Shown here: positions 7,130-14,008 of the stretch, in pieces
Layout: each line of letters begins with the position of its first letter
Numbering within the stretch: position 1 is the stretch's first letter
Origin: an uncultured Candidatus Melainabacteria bacterium
GTDB taxonomy: Bacteria > Cyanobacteriota > Vampirovibrionia > Gastranaerophilales > Gastranaerophilaceae
Reading direction: 5' to 3'
Assembly (NCBI GenBank): GCA_934692295.1
Contig: CAKUTL010000036.1
Coordinates: forward strand, 1 to 16,845
DNA: 16,845 nucleotides
Translations under genes and position numbers: made by a program
Notes under the pieces: generated by a model
Database searches by the model: none
Seen by the model: the letters and a program-made list of their open reading frames with translations, nothing else
Told to the model about the DNA's origin: nothing

Positions 7130-7363
7130 CTGAAAAATTTTTATTGATTTTGACCAAAATAATCAAACCATCTGTTACAAGAAATCATTTCATGTGTTAC
7201 ATTACAGTTCCCAAGGGAGATCTATGCACAACATAACTTTTCTTCGCATATATGCTTCCTTTATCGTCTTAGAAAAAGTTACATTATAAATAATAAATGG
7301 GAATATGCATAAAGCACAATCCCAAGTTTAACTGTGTTCGACTTCTTTTACCCATTACCCCCA

Positions 7364-8196
7364 TTAAGGTTTCAATGGTCCATAGAAAAATGATGCAGTT
7401 GCTCCGCCATCAATTAAAAAATCAGAACCTGTAATAAAAGCCCCCTTAGGACTCATCAGCAATTCTGCAACATTTGCAACTTCATCTGCTGTTCCAGGTC
7501 GTCCAGCCGGACATTTTGCAAACATATTTTTATAAAAATTGCCCCTTGGACCATTAAATTCATCTATAGCTAACGGTGTAACAATAATTCCTGGAGAAAT
7601 TGAATTTAATCTTGCTCTTCTTTCACCCCATTTTACTGCTTGAGCCATTACTCTTTTTACATTACATCTCTTTGCTAACTGGTATGCATGCAGAGTGTCT
7701 TTAATATTTTTGGGGTTTAGCAAGTTTAGCGACAATAATTCTTCTGTTGGAGTCATCGCAAGCATCATATCTTCTTCAGGTGTCAATGCCGGCATACGAT
7801 GTCCTGATTGACTCGAAATAGTAACTCCAACACCCTCAGAAGCAATTACCTTTCCAACTTCTTCAAGCAAAACAGCGGTACCATATAAATCAACTTTCAA
7901 AATTTGTTCAATCAATGCTTGGGTTGGGGAAACCCCTGCACCATTTACAAGCATTGAAATTCGCCATACTGCTGTGAAAAATTTATCAATTCTAAAATAG
8001 ACTCCCTTGATGACAAGTCCATTTGAAAAGGAACTACATCAAACCCCGCATTATTCATTATTTCAGAAATTTTATTAGCATTCTCAATATTCCAATCCCC
8101 AAGAATAATTTTTTTATCTTGACCAACCCTACGTGCTATCGCCATACTAATTTGTCCCGCTCCAGTTACTATCATTACTTTTTTCATATATTTCAT
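7364..8196 (-). pseudogene. SDR-family NAD(P)-dependent oxidoreductase, split by a one-base deletion
   Basis: Two overlapping frames together make one short-chain dehydrogenase/reductase of about 277 residues. The N-terminal part (8196, or better the ATG at 8187 with GGGAG at good spacing, to 7945) has the Rossmann motif TGAGQISMAIARR and a conserved MDLSSRESIL segment. The second (7954 to 7364) continues MLVNGAGVSP, then ISSQSG with the catalytic Ser, Y-Q-L-A-K as YxxxK, SISPGIIVTPLA and the C-terminal IDGGA. The frames differ by one missing base near 7954, where GEFQ meets MLVNGAG. All catalytic residues survive, so the lesion is recent, is a sequencing or assembly error, or is bypassed. 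The substrate is unknown; the family acts on sugars or polyols. The promoter shares its operator with the DXS-like gene, which suggests common control by MerR. Confidence 0.85.
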
Positions 8197-8211
8197 TCTC
8201 CCTTTTTTAGT

Positions 8212-8242
8212 AAAATATTACATTAGAGTAACTATCAATCAA
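8212..8242 (-). promoter_or_regulatory. MerR-type promoter of the SDR gene
   Basis: On the minus strand, TTGATT (8237-8242) and TATTTT (8212-8217) are separated by 19 bp, the over-long spacing typical of MerR-activated promoters. The spacer region holds ttagagtaactatcaa (8223-8238, plus strand), which matches 15 of 16 bases of the site at 11709-11724 in front of the DXS-like gene. The site is in the opposite orientation relative to its gene, as a dyad operator allows. Confidence 0.65.
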
Positions 8243-8252
8243 GAGCTAATTA

Positions 8253-8693
8253 TTAATTTCCATAAATCATCTGCTTATATTCAAGAGGTTTAAACCCGTG
8301 TTTTTTATACACTTCACAGGCGGATTTATTCACCGGAGCATATTCAAGTCTTAATCTTGGAACATCATAATTAGACTTAAGATATTCTAAAAAAGTTCCA
8401 CCAATTCCTTGCCCTTGAAACTTGGGTAAAATATATAATTCATCTAGCCAAACAGCCTTACCTCCGGCTTCCTGGGAGTATGTTATAAGCAAAAGGGCGT
8501 AACCTACTCTAACTCCATCTTGCTCTATTATATAAAGCTCAATAAAAGGAGAGGTCTTTATCGCAAGGTCAAATGTCTTTTCTATATTTTCATCTGGAAT
8601 AGAATGCAATGCAGCTTCCGAATTATAAAAATCTTTTACGGAGTTCATATAAAACTCTTTATCATCTGCTTTTATGTATCTAAAATTAAGCAT
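8253..8693 (-). CDS. GNAT-family N-acetyltransferase
   Basis: A 146-residue single-domain GNAT acetyltransferase that should transfer an acetyl group from acetyl-CoA to an amine. Motif A lies at ~84-101: LDELYILPKFQGQGIGGTFL, with the Q-x-x-G-x-G pyrophosphate-binding turn. It is followed by LRLEYAPVNKSACEVYKKHGF, the conserved strand and the N-x-x-A-x-x-x-Y-x-x-x-G-F segment. ATG follows GAGGTG. The gene is 10 bp downstream of the TPR/glycosyltransferase gene, so it is the last gene of the operon. The substrate cannot be read from the sequence; small molecules and protein termini are both possible. Confidence 0.85.
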   Translation of the reverse strand: MLNFRYIKADDKEFYMNSVKDFYNSEAALHSIPDENIEKTFDLAIKTSPFIELYIIEQDGVRVGYALLLITYSQEAGGKAVWLDELYILPKFQGQGIGGTFLEYLKSNYDVPRLRLEYAPVNKSACEVYKKHGFKPLEYKQMIYGN

Positions 8694-8703
8694 AACACCT
8701 CAA

Positions 8704-10365
8704 TTATTTTTTATAATTTTTCAAAATATCTACAAGTTTTACAAAAACAGGCGACCAATCATCTCGGGATTCAACTTGAAATGGGGTACAAGAATTATAC
8801 CATCCGACATTTTCACCTTTAAGTTTAAACCAACGATAATTAGTTTGTTTATTGAAAAGAGTAAATGTTTTAACCCCCAACGCTCCTGCAAGATTTAAAA
8901 TTACATTATCTGTTGTAATAATCAAATCCATATTTTTCAGAGCCATTGCTGTATCAGTAAAATTATCAAAAGTTTTGCCTAATGAAATAACCCCATAAAT
9001 ATTCTCTTCTTCATCATATTGAAAAGAGTAAAAATCACAATTGGAAAGCCCCAATAGGGGTTTAAATTTATCAATACTTAAATCTCGTCCAAAATAATTT
9101 GCACTCATATCCCCATGATAAGCAATTCCGACCTTTATATTTTCACTATTTTTTAAATAATTTTTGGCAAAATTGCTAATTAAATTTTGAGAAACCTCTA
9201 AATATTTATCTGGGAATGGAATATTTTCGACAGTCGTTTTCAATACATAAGGGCTATCTAAAATCCCCATCCAGCAATCATATTCTAAAGAATTTATGTC
9301 TATAGTATCAGAAATCACATCAACACCATCTGAAATAAAGGGAGAATTTTTTATCAAATCGCATAACTTATCTTGAACAACAAAAATAATTTTTTGAGCA
9401 TATTTTTTCAATAACGGTACAAATCGGCAATACATAAAAGTATCACCAAACCCCTCTTCAAAATGAATAAGAAGAGTTTTATCCTTAATATCTGAGTCTA
9501 AATCCCATTTTTTATCGAGAGGAAGAATTGAATTAAGATTTGTTTTTCTGTGTCTTAAAAATCTATGACCTCGAATAAAATCTCCACAAGAAATCAAAAA
9601 TAATCCATAATTATAAAAATCAGTATCTGTCGGCTCGTTTTCTAAAAGTTTTTGGTAATAAAAATCCGCCATATCTTTATTCCCTAGTTTTTCATAATTA
9701 AAAGCCAAACCATGTAAAGACAATCTATCAGTAGGTTTCAAAGAATAAGCTTTTTCATAGTAAAGAATTTGTTCTTTTAAGCTTTCGTCTCCATAAAGTC
9801 TAGAATATAAATTTGCTAAAATTGTGTAAACGACGGGCTTTGTTTCATCAATAGAAATATATTTTTCATAATATTGAACAGCTTTTTTTAAATCTAATTT
9901 TACAAAATTATAAAAATTCCCAAGAGTCAAAAATAACAACGGTTTATTCTGTTCTTTGTCAACATAAATCTCTAAAAACGTCTTGCTCAACTCTGAATTA
10001 CCAAGAATTTGCAGTCCTTCAGCAATTGAAAAATAATCTTGAGGGACAAGATTAGCCTTAACGACTAAAAATCTAAACAGAACAAGACTATCCAGAATTT
10101 TTTCATTTCTTGCAACATCCATCGCAAAACTTTTGATTGTTGTAAATAACTTAATTTTCATTGCTTCTGGAGCATCTTGTTTCATTGGCTGAAATTTTTG
10201 ATATATATTAATAACTTCAGGAATAATACTATTTTCTTCAATTTTATCTAAAATAAATTTATCCAAAGATGTTAACAACTCTAGGGGAATATCATTTCCG
10301 GCAAGAGGAGTTGAATCTTTTGAAAATAAATTTTCCAGCAATTCTTTTTGCATATTTTCTACCAT
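8704..10365 (-). CDS. TPR protein with glycosyltransferase-9-like C-terminal domain
   Basis: A 553-residue protein with a helical N-terminus, tetratricopeptide repeats at ~143-265 and a GT-B-type domain from ~297 to the end. TPR signatures include LGNFYNFVKLDLKKAVQYYEK at 148-168 and AFNYEKLGNKDMADFYYQK at 221-239. The second domain starts with LLIHFEEGFGDTFMYCRF (298-315), the G-D-x-(I/F) loop shared with heptosyltransferase-like GT9 and SPINDLY-type proteins. It ends with DLIITTDNVILNLAGALGVKTFTLF, the usual nucleotide-sugar site. It probably glycosylates a protein or envelope glycan, with the TPRs recruiting the acceptor. The acceptor and sugar are unknown. The ATG overlaps the nitroreductase stop by 7 bp, so translation is probably coupled; an in-frame ATG at 10353 is possible. 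No signal peptide is seen. Confidence 0.75.
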   Translation of the reverse strand: MVENMQKELLENLFSKDSTPLAGNDIPLELLTSLDKFILDKIEENSIIPEVINIYQKFQPMKQDAPEAMKIKLFTTIKSFAMDVARNEKILDSLVLFRFLVVKANLVPQDYFSIAEGLQILGNSELSKTFLEIYVDKEQNKPLLFLTLGNFYNFVKLDLKKAVQYYEKYISIDETKPVVYTILANLYSRLYGDESLKEQILYYEKAYSLKPTDRLSLHGLAFNYEKLGNKDMADFYYQKLLENEPTDTDFYNYGLFLISCGDFIRGHRFLRHRKTNLNSILPLDKKWDLDSDIKDKTLLIHFEEGFGDTFMYCRFVPLLKKYAQKIIFVVQDKLCDLIKNSPFISDGVDVISDTIDINSLEYDCWMGILDSPYVLKTTVENIPFPDKYLEVSQNLISNFAKNYLKNSENIKVGIAYHGDMSANYFGRDLSIDKFKPLLGLSNCDFYSFQYDEEENIYGVISLGKTFDNFTDTAMALKNMDLIITTDNVILNLAGALGVKTFTLFNKQTNYRWFKLKGENVGWYNSCTPFQVESRDDWSPVFVKLVDILKNYKK

Positions 10366-10865
10366 TTATTATAGTGAACTCTTGACATATCAGCTCTATC
10401 TACAAAGTGATTTTTTTCATCACTGTAGCCTAATGCAATTACAGAAAATGGGATTCTGTCTTCTGGCATATTGAAACAAGTTTTCAAGCTATTACTTCTT
10501 TCTTTGTTAGGGTAAAATCCCATCCAGCAGCCACCAAGACCTTCGTTAGCAATTTGTAAAAGAATATTTTCAGTACAAGCACCCAAATCTTGAGGAAGGA
10601 ATTCTGCGGATTTTTCACTTGTTGGATGACCAACGACAACAATTGCAACCGGTGCTTTAGCAACCATTCCAGACCAAGGACTCATTGTTGAGATTTCATC
10701 TTTTTTATCCTTATCTGTAACAACAACAAATTCCCAAGGTTGCATATTGTGAGCCGACGGAGCTTGCATTCCTGCTTTTAAAATTCTTTCAATTTTTTCT
10801 TGTTCAACCGGTTTATCTAAAAATTTTCTAATTGATCTTCTTGTAAAAATAACATTACTTTCCAT
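10359..10865 (-). CDS. Nitroreductase-family FMN flavoprotein
   Basis: A 168-residue, compact nitroreductase-fold protein, expected to be a homodimeric FMN oxidoreductase using NAD(P)H. FMN-binding features are R9-R10-S11-x-R13 near the N-terminus, SAHNMQPW at 37-44 and GLGGCWMG near 110-117. The stretch AKAPVAIVVVG is the typical central strand. AGGAG lies 8 bases before the ATG. It is the first gene of an operon with the TPR/glycosyltransferase and GNAT genes, and is divergent from the iron-sulfur flavoprotein gene across 125 bp. The physiological substrate could be a quinone, a nitro compound or another electrophile. The family is certain; the substrate is not. Confidence 0.9.
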   Translation of the reverse strand: MESNVIFTRRSIRKFLDKPVEQEKIERILKAGMQAPSAHNMQPWEFVVVTDKDKKDEISTMSPWSGMVAKAPVAIVVVGHPTSEKSAEFLPQDLGACTENILLQIANEGLGGCWMGFYPNKERSNSLKTCFNMPEDRIPFSVIALGYSDEKNHFVDRADMSRVHYNKW

Positions 10866-10897
10866 ATAAAGCTCCTTTTATTTAATATTGCAAAATT

Positions 10898-10906
10898 ATT
10901 ATAACA
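10898..10906 (-). promoter_or_regulatory. Extended -10 promoter of the nitroreductase operon
   Basis: On the minus strand the sequence reads TGTTATAAT, a perfect extended -10 element (TGnTATAAT). No good -35 is found 17 bp upstream, which is usual for extended -10 promoters. It lies 33 bp before the nitroreductase ATG. Confidence 0.55.
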
Positions 10907-10926
10907 TATAATTTAATTTAAAGTAC

Positions 10927-10954
10927 TTGACTAAAAAGCATAATGTAATACTCT
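10927..10954 (+). promoter_or_regulatory. Probable promoter of the iron-sulfur flavoprotein gene
   Basis: TTGACT (10927-10932) and TACTCT (10949-10954) are spaced by 16 bp, giving a ~30-base leader with AAAGGAG before the ATG at 10991. TAAAAT at 10954-10959 is an alternative -10 with an over-long 21-bp spacer. The 8-mer tactctaa (10949-10956) equals one half of the MerR operator found at 8223 and 11709, but the other half is absent. Confidence 0.4.
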
Positions 10955-10990
10955 AAAATATGTAGGTTGTAAATTTTAAAGGAGTTTAAA

Positions 10991-11623
10991 ATGAAAGTAT
11001 TATTGCTAAACGGTTCTCCACACAAAGAAGGTTGTACTTATACAGCTTTAAAAGAAATGGAAAAAGAATTTCACAAAGAAGGAATTGAAACCGAAATATT
11101 TTATATTGGAACAGAAGCTATTGCACCTTGCAAGGCTTGCGGAGCTTGTGGGAAATTAAAAAAATGCGTAGTGAATGATAAGGTTAATGAATTTATACAA
11201 ATTATGAAAGAAAGTGATGGACTTGTAATTGGCTCACCGGTTCATTATGCTTCTGCAAGCGGAATTATTACAGCATTTTTAGATAGAGCATTTTATGCAG
11301 GTTCCAGAGCCGGAAAAGACACCTTTACTCACAAACCCGGAACATCAATTGTAAGTGCAAGAAGAGCAGGAACAACGGCAACACTAGATCAATTAAATAA
11401 ATATTTCACAATCTCACAAATGCCAATCATTTCAGGAAGATATTGGAATATGGTTCATGGTGCAAAACCGGAAGATGTTCTAAAAGATGAAGAAGGTTTG
11501 CAAAATATGAGATTCGTTGCCAGAAACATGATTTATCATTTAAAATGCAAAGAAACTGGAGCAAAAGCTGGAATTTTACCTCCGGAACAAGAAGAAACAA
11601 TTATGACAAACTTCATTAGATAA
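10991..11623 (+). CDS. Iron-sulfur flavoprotein, NADPH-dependent FMN reductase (flavodoxin) family
   Basis: A 210-residue flavodoxin-fold protein expected to bind FMN and one iron-sulfur cluster and to carry electrons in the cytoplasm. The phosphate loop is NGSPHKEGCTYTAL at 7-20. A cysteine cluster, C47-x2-C50-x2-C53-x5-C59, is the mark of the Isf-type flavoproteins of anaerobes. The second FMN loop is GSPVHYASASG at 81-91. ATG follows AAAGGAG. It has its own promoter and terminator and is divergent from the nitroreductase gene, so it is monocistronic. Partners such as ferredoxin or a quinone are possible but not shown by the sequence. Confidence 0.9.
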   Translation: MKVLLLNGSPHKEGCTYTALKEMEKEFHKEGIETEIFYIGTEAIAPCKACGACGKLKKCVVNDKVNEFIQIMKESDGLVIGSPVHYASASGIITAFLDRAFYAGSRAGKDTFTHKPGTSIVSARRAGTTATLDQLNKYFTISQMPIISGRYWNMVHGAKPEDVLKDEEGLQNMRFVARNMIYHLKCKETGAKAGILPPEQEETIMTNFIR

Positions 11624-11644
11624 AGAATTAAATATAAAAAGCAC

Positions 11645-11681
11645 AAGTGAGCAGGTAAAAATCTATCGGCTCACTTTTTTT
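11645..11681 (+). terminator. Rho-independent terminator of the flavoprotein gene
   Basis: An 8-bp stem aagtgagc/gctcactt (11645-11652 with 11669-11676) with a 16-nt loop is followed by T residues to 11681. It lies 22 bp after the stop codon and 23 bp before the next promoter. Confidence 0.75.
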
Positions 11682-11703
11682 GAAAAAATTTTTAAAATAG
11701 GGG

Positions 11704-11734
11704 TTGACTTAGAGTAGCTATCAAGTTGTAAAAT
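11704..11734 (+). promoter_or_regulatory. MerR-type promoter and operator of the DXS-like gene
   Basis: TTGACT (11704-11709) and TAAAAT (11729-11734) are separated by 19 bp, the stretched spacing that MerR-family activators correct by twisting DNA. The spacer carries ACTT...AAGT (11707-11726) around a TAGCTA centre. The layout closely resembles operators of the AdhR/NmlR branch of MerR regulators. The 16-mer at 11709-11724 recurs with one mismatch in the SDR promoter. The regulator is likely the MerR protein encoded just downstream. Confidence 0.75.
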
Positions 11735-11783
11735 TATATTATTAAAAGTTTTGAATAGCAAAAAAAAAGGAGATTATAAACTA

Positions 11784-13535
11784 ATGATTTTAGACAAAGT
11801 TAACACACCAAAGGACGTAAAAACGCTTTCTATTAGCGAAATGAACACTTTAGCAGATGAAATCCGAGAACTAATTATAAAAAAAGTTAATACAATTGGT
11901 GGACACATGGGACCAAACCTAGGGATAATTGAAGCAACAATTGCAATGCACTATGTATTCAATTCTCCTGTTGACAAATTTGTTTTTGATGTTTCTCACC
12001 AATGTTATCCACACAAAATTTTAACAGGAAGAAAAGAAGGATTTACAAACCCTGACAACTACCTAAAATACACTGGTTACACCGCACCGGAAGAAAGTGA
12101 ACACGACTTATTCAAAGTTGGGCATACATCAACATCTGTAAGTTTAGCTTTAGGGGTTGCAAAAGCTCGTGATTTAAAAGGAGAAAAAGGAAACGTAATT
12201 GCACTAATTGGTGATGGTTCTTTATCTGGAGGTGAAGCCCTTGAAGGTTTAGATAATGCTGCTACATTAGATAGCAATTTCATTGTTATAGTAAATGATA
12301 ATGATATGTCTATTGCAGAAAACCACGGCGGATTATATGGCAACTTAAGCGAACTTCGTAAAACAAACGGAAAAGCTGAAAACAATTTCTTTAAAACTTT
12401 AGGATTTAATTACTATTATGAAGAAGAAGGAAACAACATTGAAAAACTTATTCACGCATTTGAAAAAGTTAAAGATTCCGACCACCCTGTAGTTTTACAT
12501 ATTCATACACAAAAAGGGCATGGATTGAAAGTTGCAGAAGAAAATAAAGAAGCATTTCACTGGATTTTACCTGGAACATTAGATAAAAAAGAAAATACAA
12601 CACCTGCTCCGGTTGTAGAAGATTACAACTCAATAACAAAAGATTTTATTTCTAAAAAATCAAATGAAGACAAAACTGTAATCACTGTAAACGCTGCAAC
12701 TCCAGGGGTATTTGGATTTACAAAAGAATACCGTGAAAAACTTGGCAAACAATACACAGATGTAGGCATTGCAGAAGAACACGCAGTTGCATACTGTTCA
12801 GGACTTGCAAAAAGTGGCGCAAAACCAATTTTCTGTGTAATGAGTTCATTTATCCAAAGAACATACGACCAAATGTCCCAAGATATGGCATTAAATAATT
12901 CTCCACTAACAATGCTTGTATATTGGGGCGGTTTATCTGGAGCGGATGCAACTCATCTTTGCTCTTTTGACATTCCACTAATTTCAAATATCCCTAATAT
13001 TGTATATTTATCGCCAGCAACAAAGGAAGAATATCTTGCAATGTTGGAATATTCTTTAAATCAAACTGAACATCCAGTAGCAATCAGAGTTCCAGCAATT
13101 CTTATTTCAACAGGTGAAAAAGATACCACAGATTATTCAATTTTGAACAAATTCAAAGTAGAATCTCAAGGGGAAAAAGTTGCAATTTTGGGACTTGGGC
13201 ATTTCTTGGAATTAGCTAAGGAAGTTAAAGAAGAACTAAAAAAACAATTTGGATTTGATGCAACAGTTATTAATCCTAAATTCGCATCAGGTATTGATAA
13301 AGAATTGCTTGAAGAATTAAAAGAAAAACATTCAATAGTTATCACCCTTGAAGATGGTCAAGTTGAAGGTGGTTTTGGCGAAAAAATTACAAGATTTTAT
13401 GGAAATTCAGAAATGAAAGTTCTAAACTTTGGCGGGGAAAAAGAATTTACCGATAGAGTTTCTTTAGATGAATTATACCAACGCTACCACTTAACTAAAG
13501 AACTAATTACTAAAGATATTGAAGCTATTTTATAA
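11784..13535 (+). CDS. DXS-like thiamine-diphosphate enzyme, substrate uncertain
   Basis: A 583-residue, single-chain enzyme with DXS domain order: TPP-binding (~1-270), pyrimidine-binding (~285-440) and C-terminal (~460-583) domains. The start is the ATG at 11784 with AAAAGGAG; an upstream TTG is not needed. TPP features are kept: GGH at 39-41, SHQ at 71-73, GDGSLSGG with following DNA at 143-159, and catalytic E331 in DVGIAEEHAV. THLCSFD at 390-396 matches the DXS TH-x-G-x-FD motif. However, DXS has DRAG where this protein has YWGG (W381 at the position of E. coli R420), and YPRG is VPAI at 436-439 (no R478 equivalent). Both arginines bind the phosphate of glyceraldehyde phosphate, so a different acceptor is likely. 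It is about 35 residues shorter than E. coli DXS. Control by a MerR promoter and the adjacent merR gene also suggests a non-housekeeping role. Confidence 0.75.
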   Translation: MILDKVNTPKDVKTLSISEMNTLADEIRELIIKKVNTIGGHMGPNLGIIEATIAMHYVFNSPVDKFVFDVSHQCYPHKILTGRKEGFTNPDNYLKYTGYTAPEESEHDLFKVGHTSTSVSLALGVAKARDLKGEKGNVIALIGDGSLSGGEALEGLDNAATLDSNFIVIVNDNDMSIAENHGGLYGNLSELRKTNGKAENNFFKTLGFNYYYEEEGNNIEKLIHAFEKVKDSDHPVVLHIHTQKGHGLKVAEENKEAFHWILPGTLDKKENTTPAPVVEDYNSITKDFISKKSNEDKTVITVNAATPGVFGFTKEYREKLGKQYTDVGIAEEHAVAYCSGLAKSGAKPIFCVMSSFIQRTYDQMSQDMALNNSPLTMLVYWGGLSGADATHLCSFDIPLISNIPNIVYLSPATKEEYLAMLEYSLNQTEHPVAIRVPAILISTGEKDTTDYSILNKFKVESQGEKVAILGLGHFLELAKEVKEELKKQFGFDATVINPKFASGIDKELLEELKEKHSIVITLEDGQVEGGFGEKITRFYGNSEMKVLNFGGEKEFTDRVSLDELYQRYHLTKELITKDIEAIL

Positions 13536-13550
13536 AAAGGATGAAATACT

Positions 13551-13967
13551 ATGTACACAATTAAAGAAGTTGCAGAGAAAATGGATATTTCTGAACACAC
13601 TTTGAGATTTTGGGCAAAGAGTGGATTTTTCCCATTCGTTAAAAGAAATCAAAATAACATAAGGCAATTTTCTGATAACGACCTTGAATGGGTAAAAATA
13701 GTTAAATGTTTGCGTTCTGTTGGAACTGAAAACAAGGCAATAAAAAGATATATTGACCTTTGTATTGTTGGAGATTCGACCATTGAAGAACGATACAAAA
13801 TTATCCTTGATACAAAAGAAAAAGCACTTATGCAAATGGATGAATTAAAAAAACAACTAGCTATTTTAGAATATAAGGAAAACTTCTATAAGAATCTAAT
13901 AAAAAATAATCTTAAAGATACTTGGAATCCAATGAATAGTGTAACACCAAACGATAAAGTCGGTTAA
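13551..13967 (+). CDS. MerR-family transcriptional regulator
   Basis: A 138-residue MerR regulator, expected to act as a dimer that twists promoters with 19-bp spacers. The winged helix-turn-helix is at 3-22 (TIKEVAEKMDISEHTLRFWA), with the wing and R-x-F-x-x-x-D at 38-44. A dimerisation coiled coil spans ~80-118. The DSTIEERYKIILDTK segment at 75-89 is typical of the AdhR/NmlR branch. Only two cysteines are present (C53, C71) and no C-terminal metal-binding cluster, so a thiol-redox, electrophile or small-molecule signal is more likely than a metal. It starts 15 bp after the DXS-like gene, with AAAAGG before the ATG, and is probably cotranscribed under the MerR-type promoter, so self-activating. 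Confidence 0.9.
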   Translation: MYTIKEVAEKMDISEHTLRFWAKSGFFPFVKRNQNNIRQFSDNDLEWVKIVKCLRSVGTENKAIKRYIDLCIVGDSTIEERYKIILDTKEKALMQMDELKKQLAILEYKENFYKNLIKNNLKDTWNPMNSVTPNDKVG

Positions 13968-13974
13968 CTAAAAA

Positions 13975-14002
13975 AAGAGCGAGGAATTAATTCCTCGCTC
14001 TT
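13975..14002. terminator. Bidirectional rho-independent terminator
   Basis: A perfect 28-bp palindrome (13975-13988 with 13989-14002) separates the convergent MerR and sugar-porter genes, 7 bp from each stop codon. The A-run at 13969-13976 provides a U-tail for minus-strand transcripts; the plus-strand tail is less U-rich. It serves both genes. Confidence 0.85.
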
Positions 14003-14008
14003 ATCAAT

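Noticed and set aside
10949..10956. Possible third MerR operator at the flavoprotein promoter (tactctaa)
   Set aside because: Only one 8-bp half matches the 16-bp site and the spacing to the -10 boxes differs, so chance is likely in AT-rich DNA.
12077..12385. Minus-strand frame inside the DXS-like gene
   Set aside because: It is a shadow of a strongly conserved coding region on the other strand. The similar frames inside the helicase and porter genes are rejected for the same reason.
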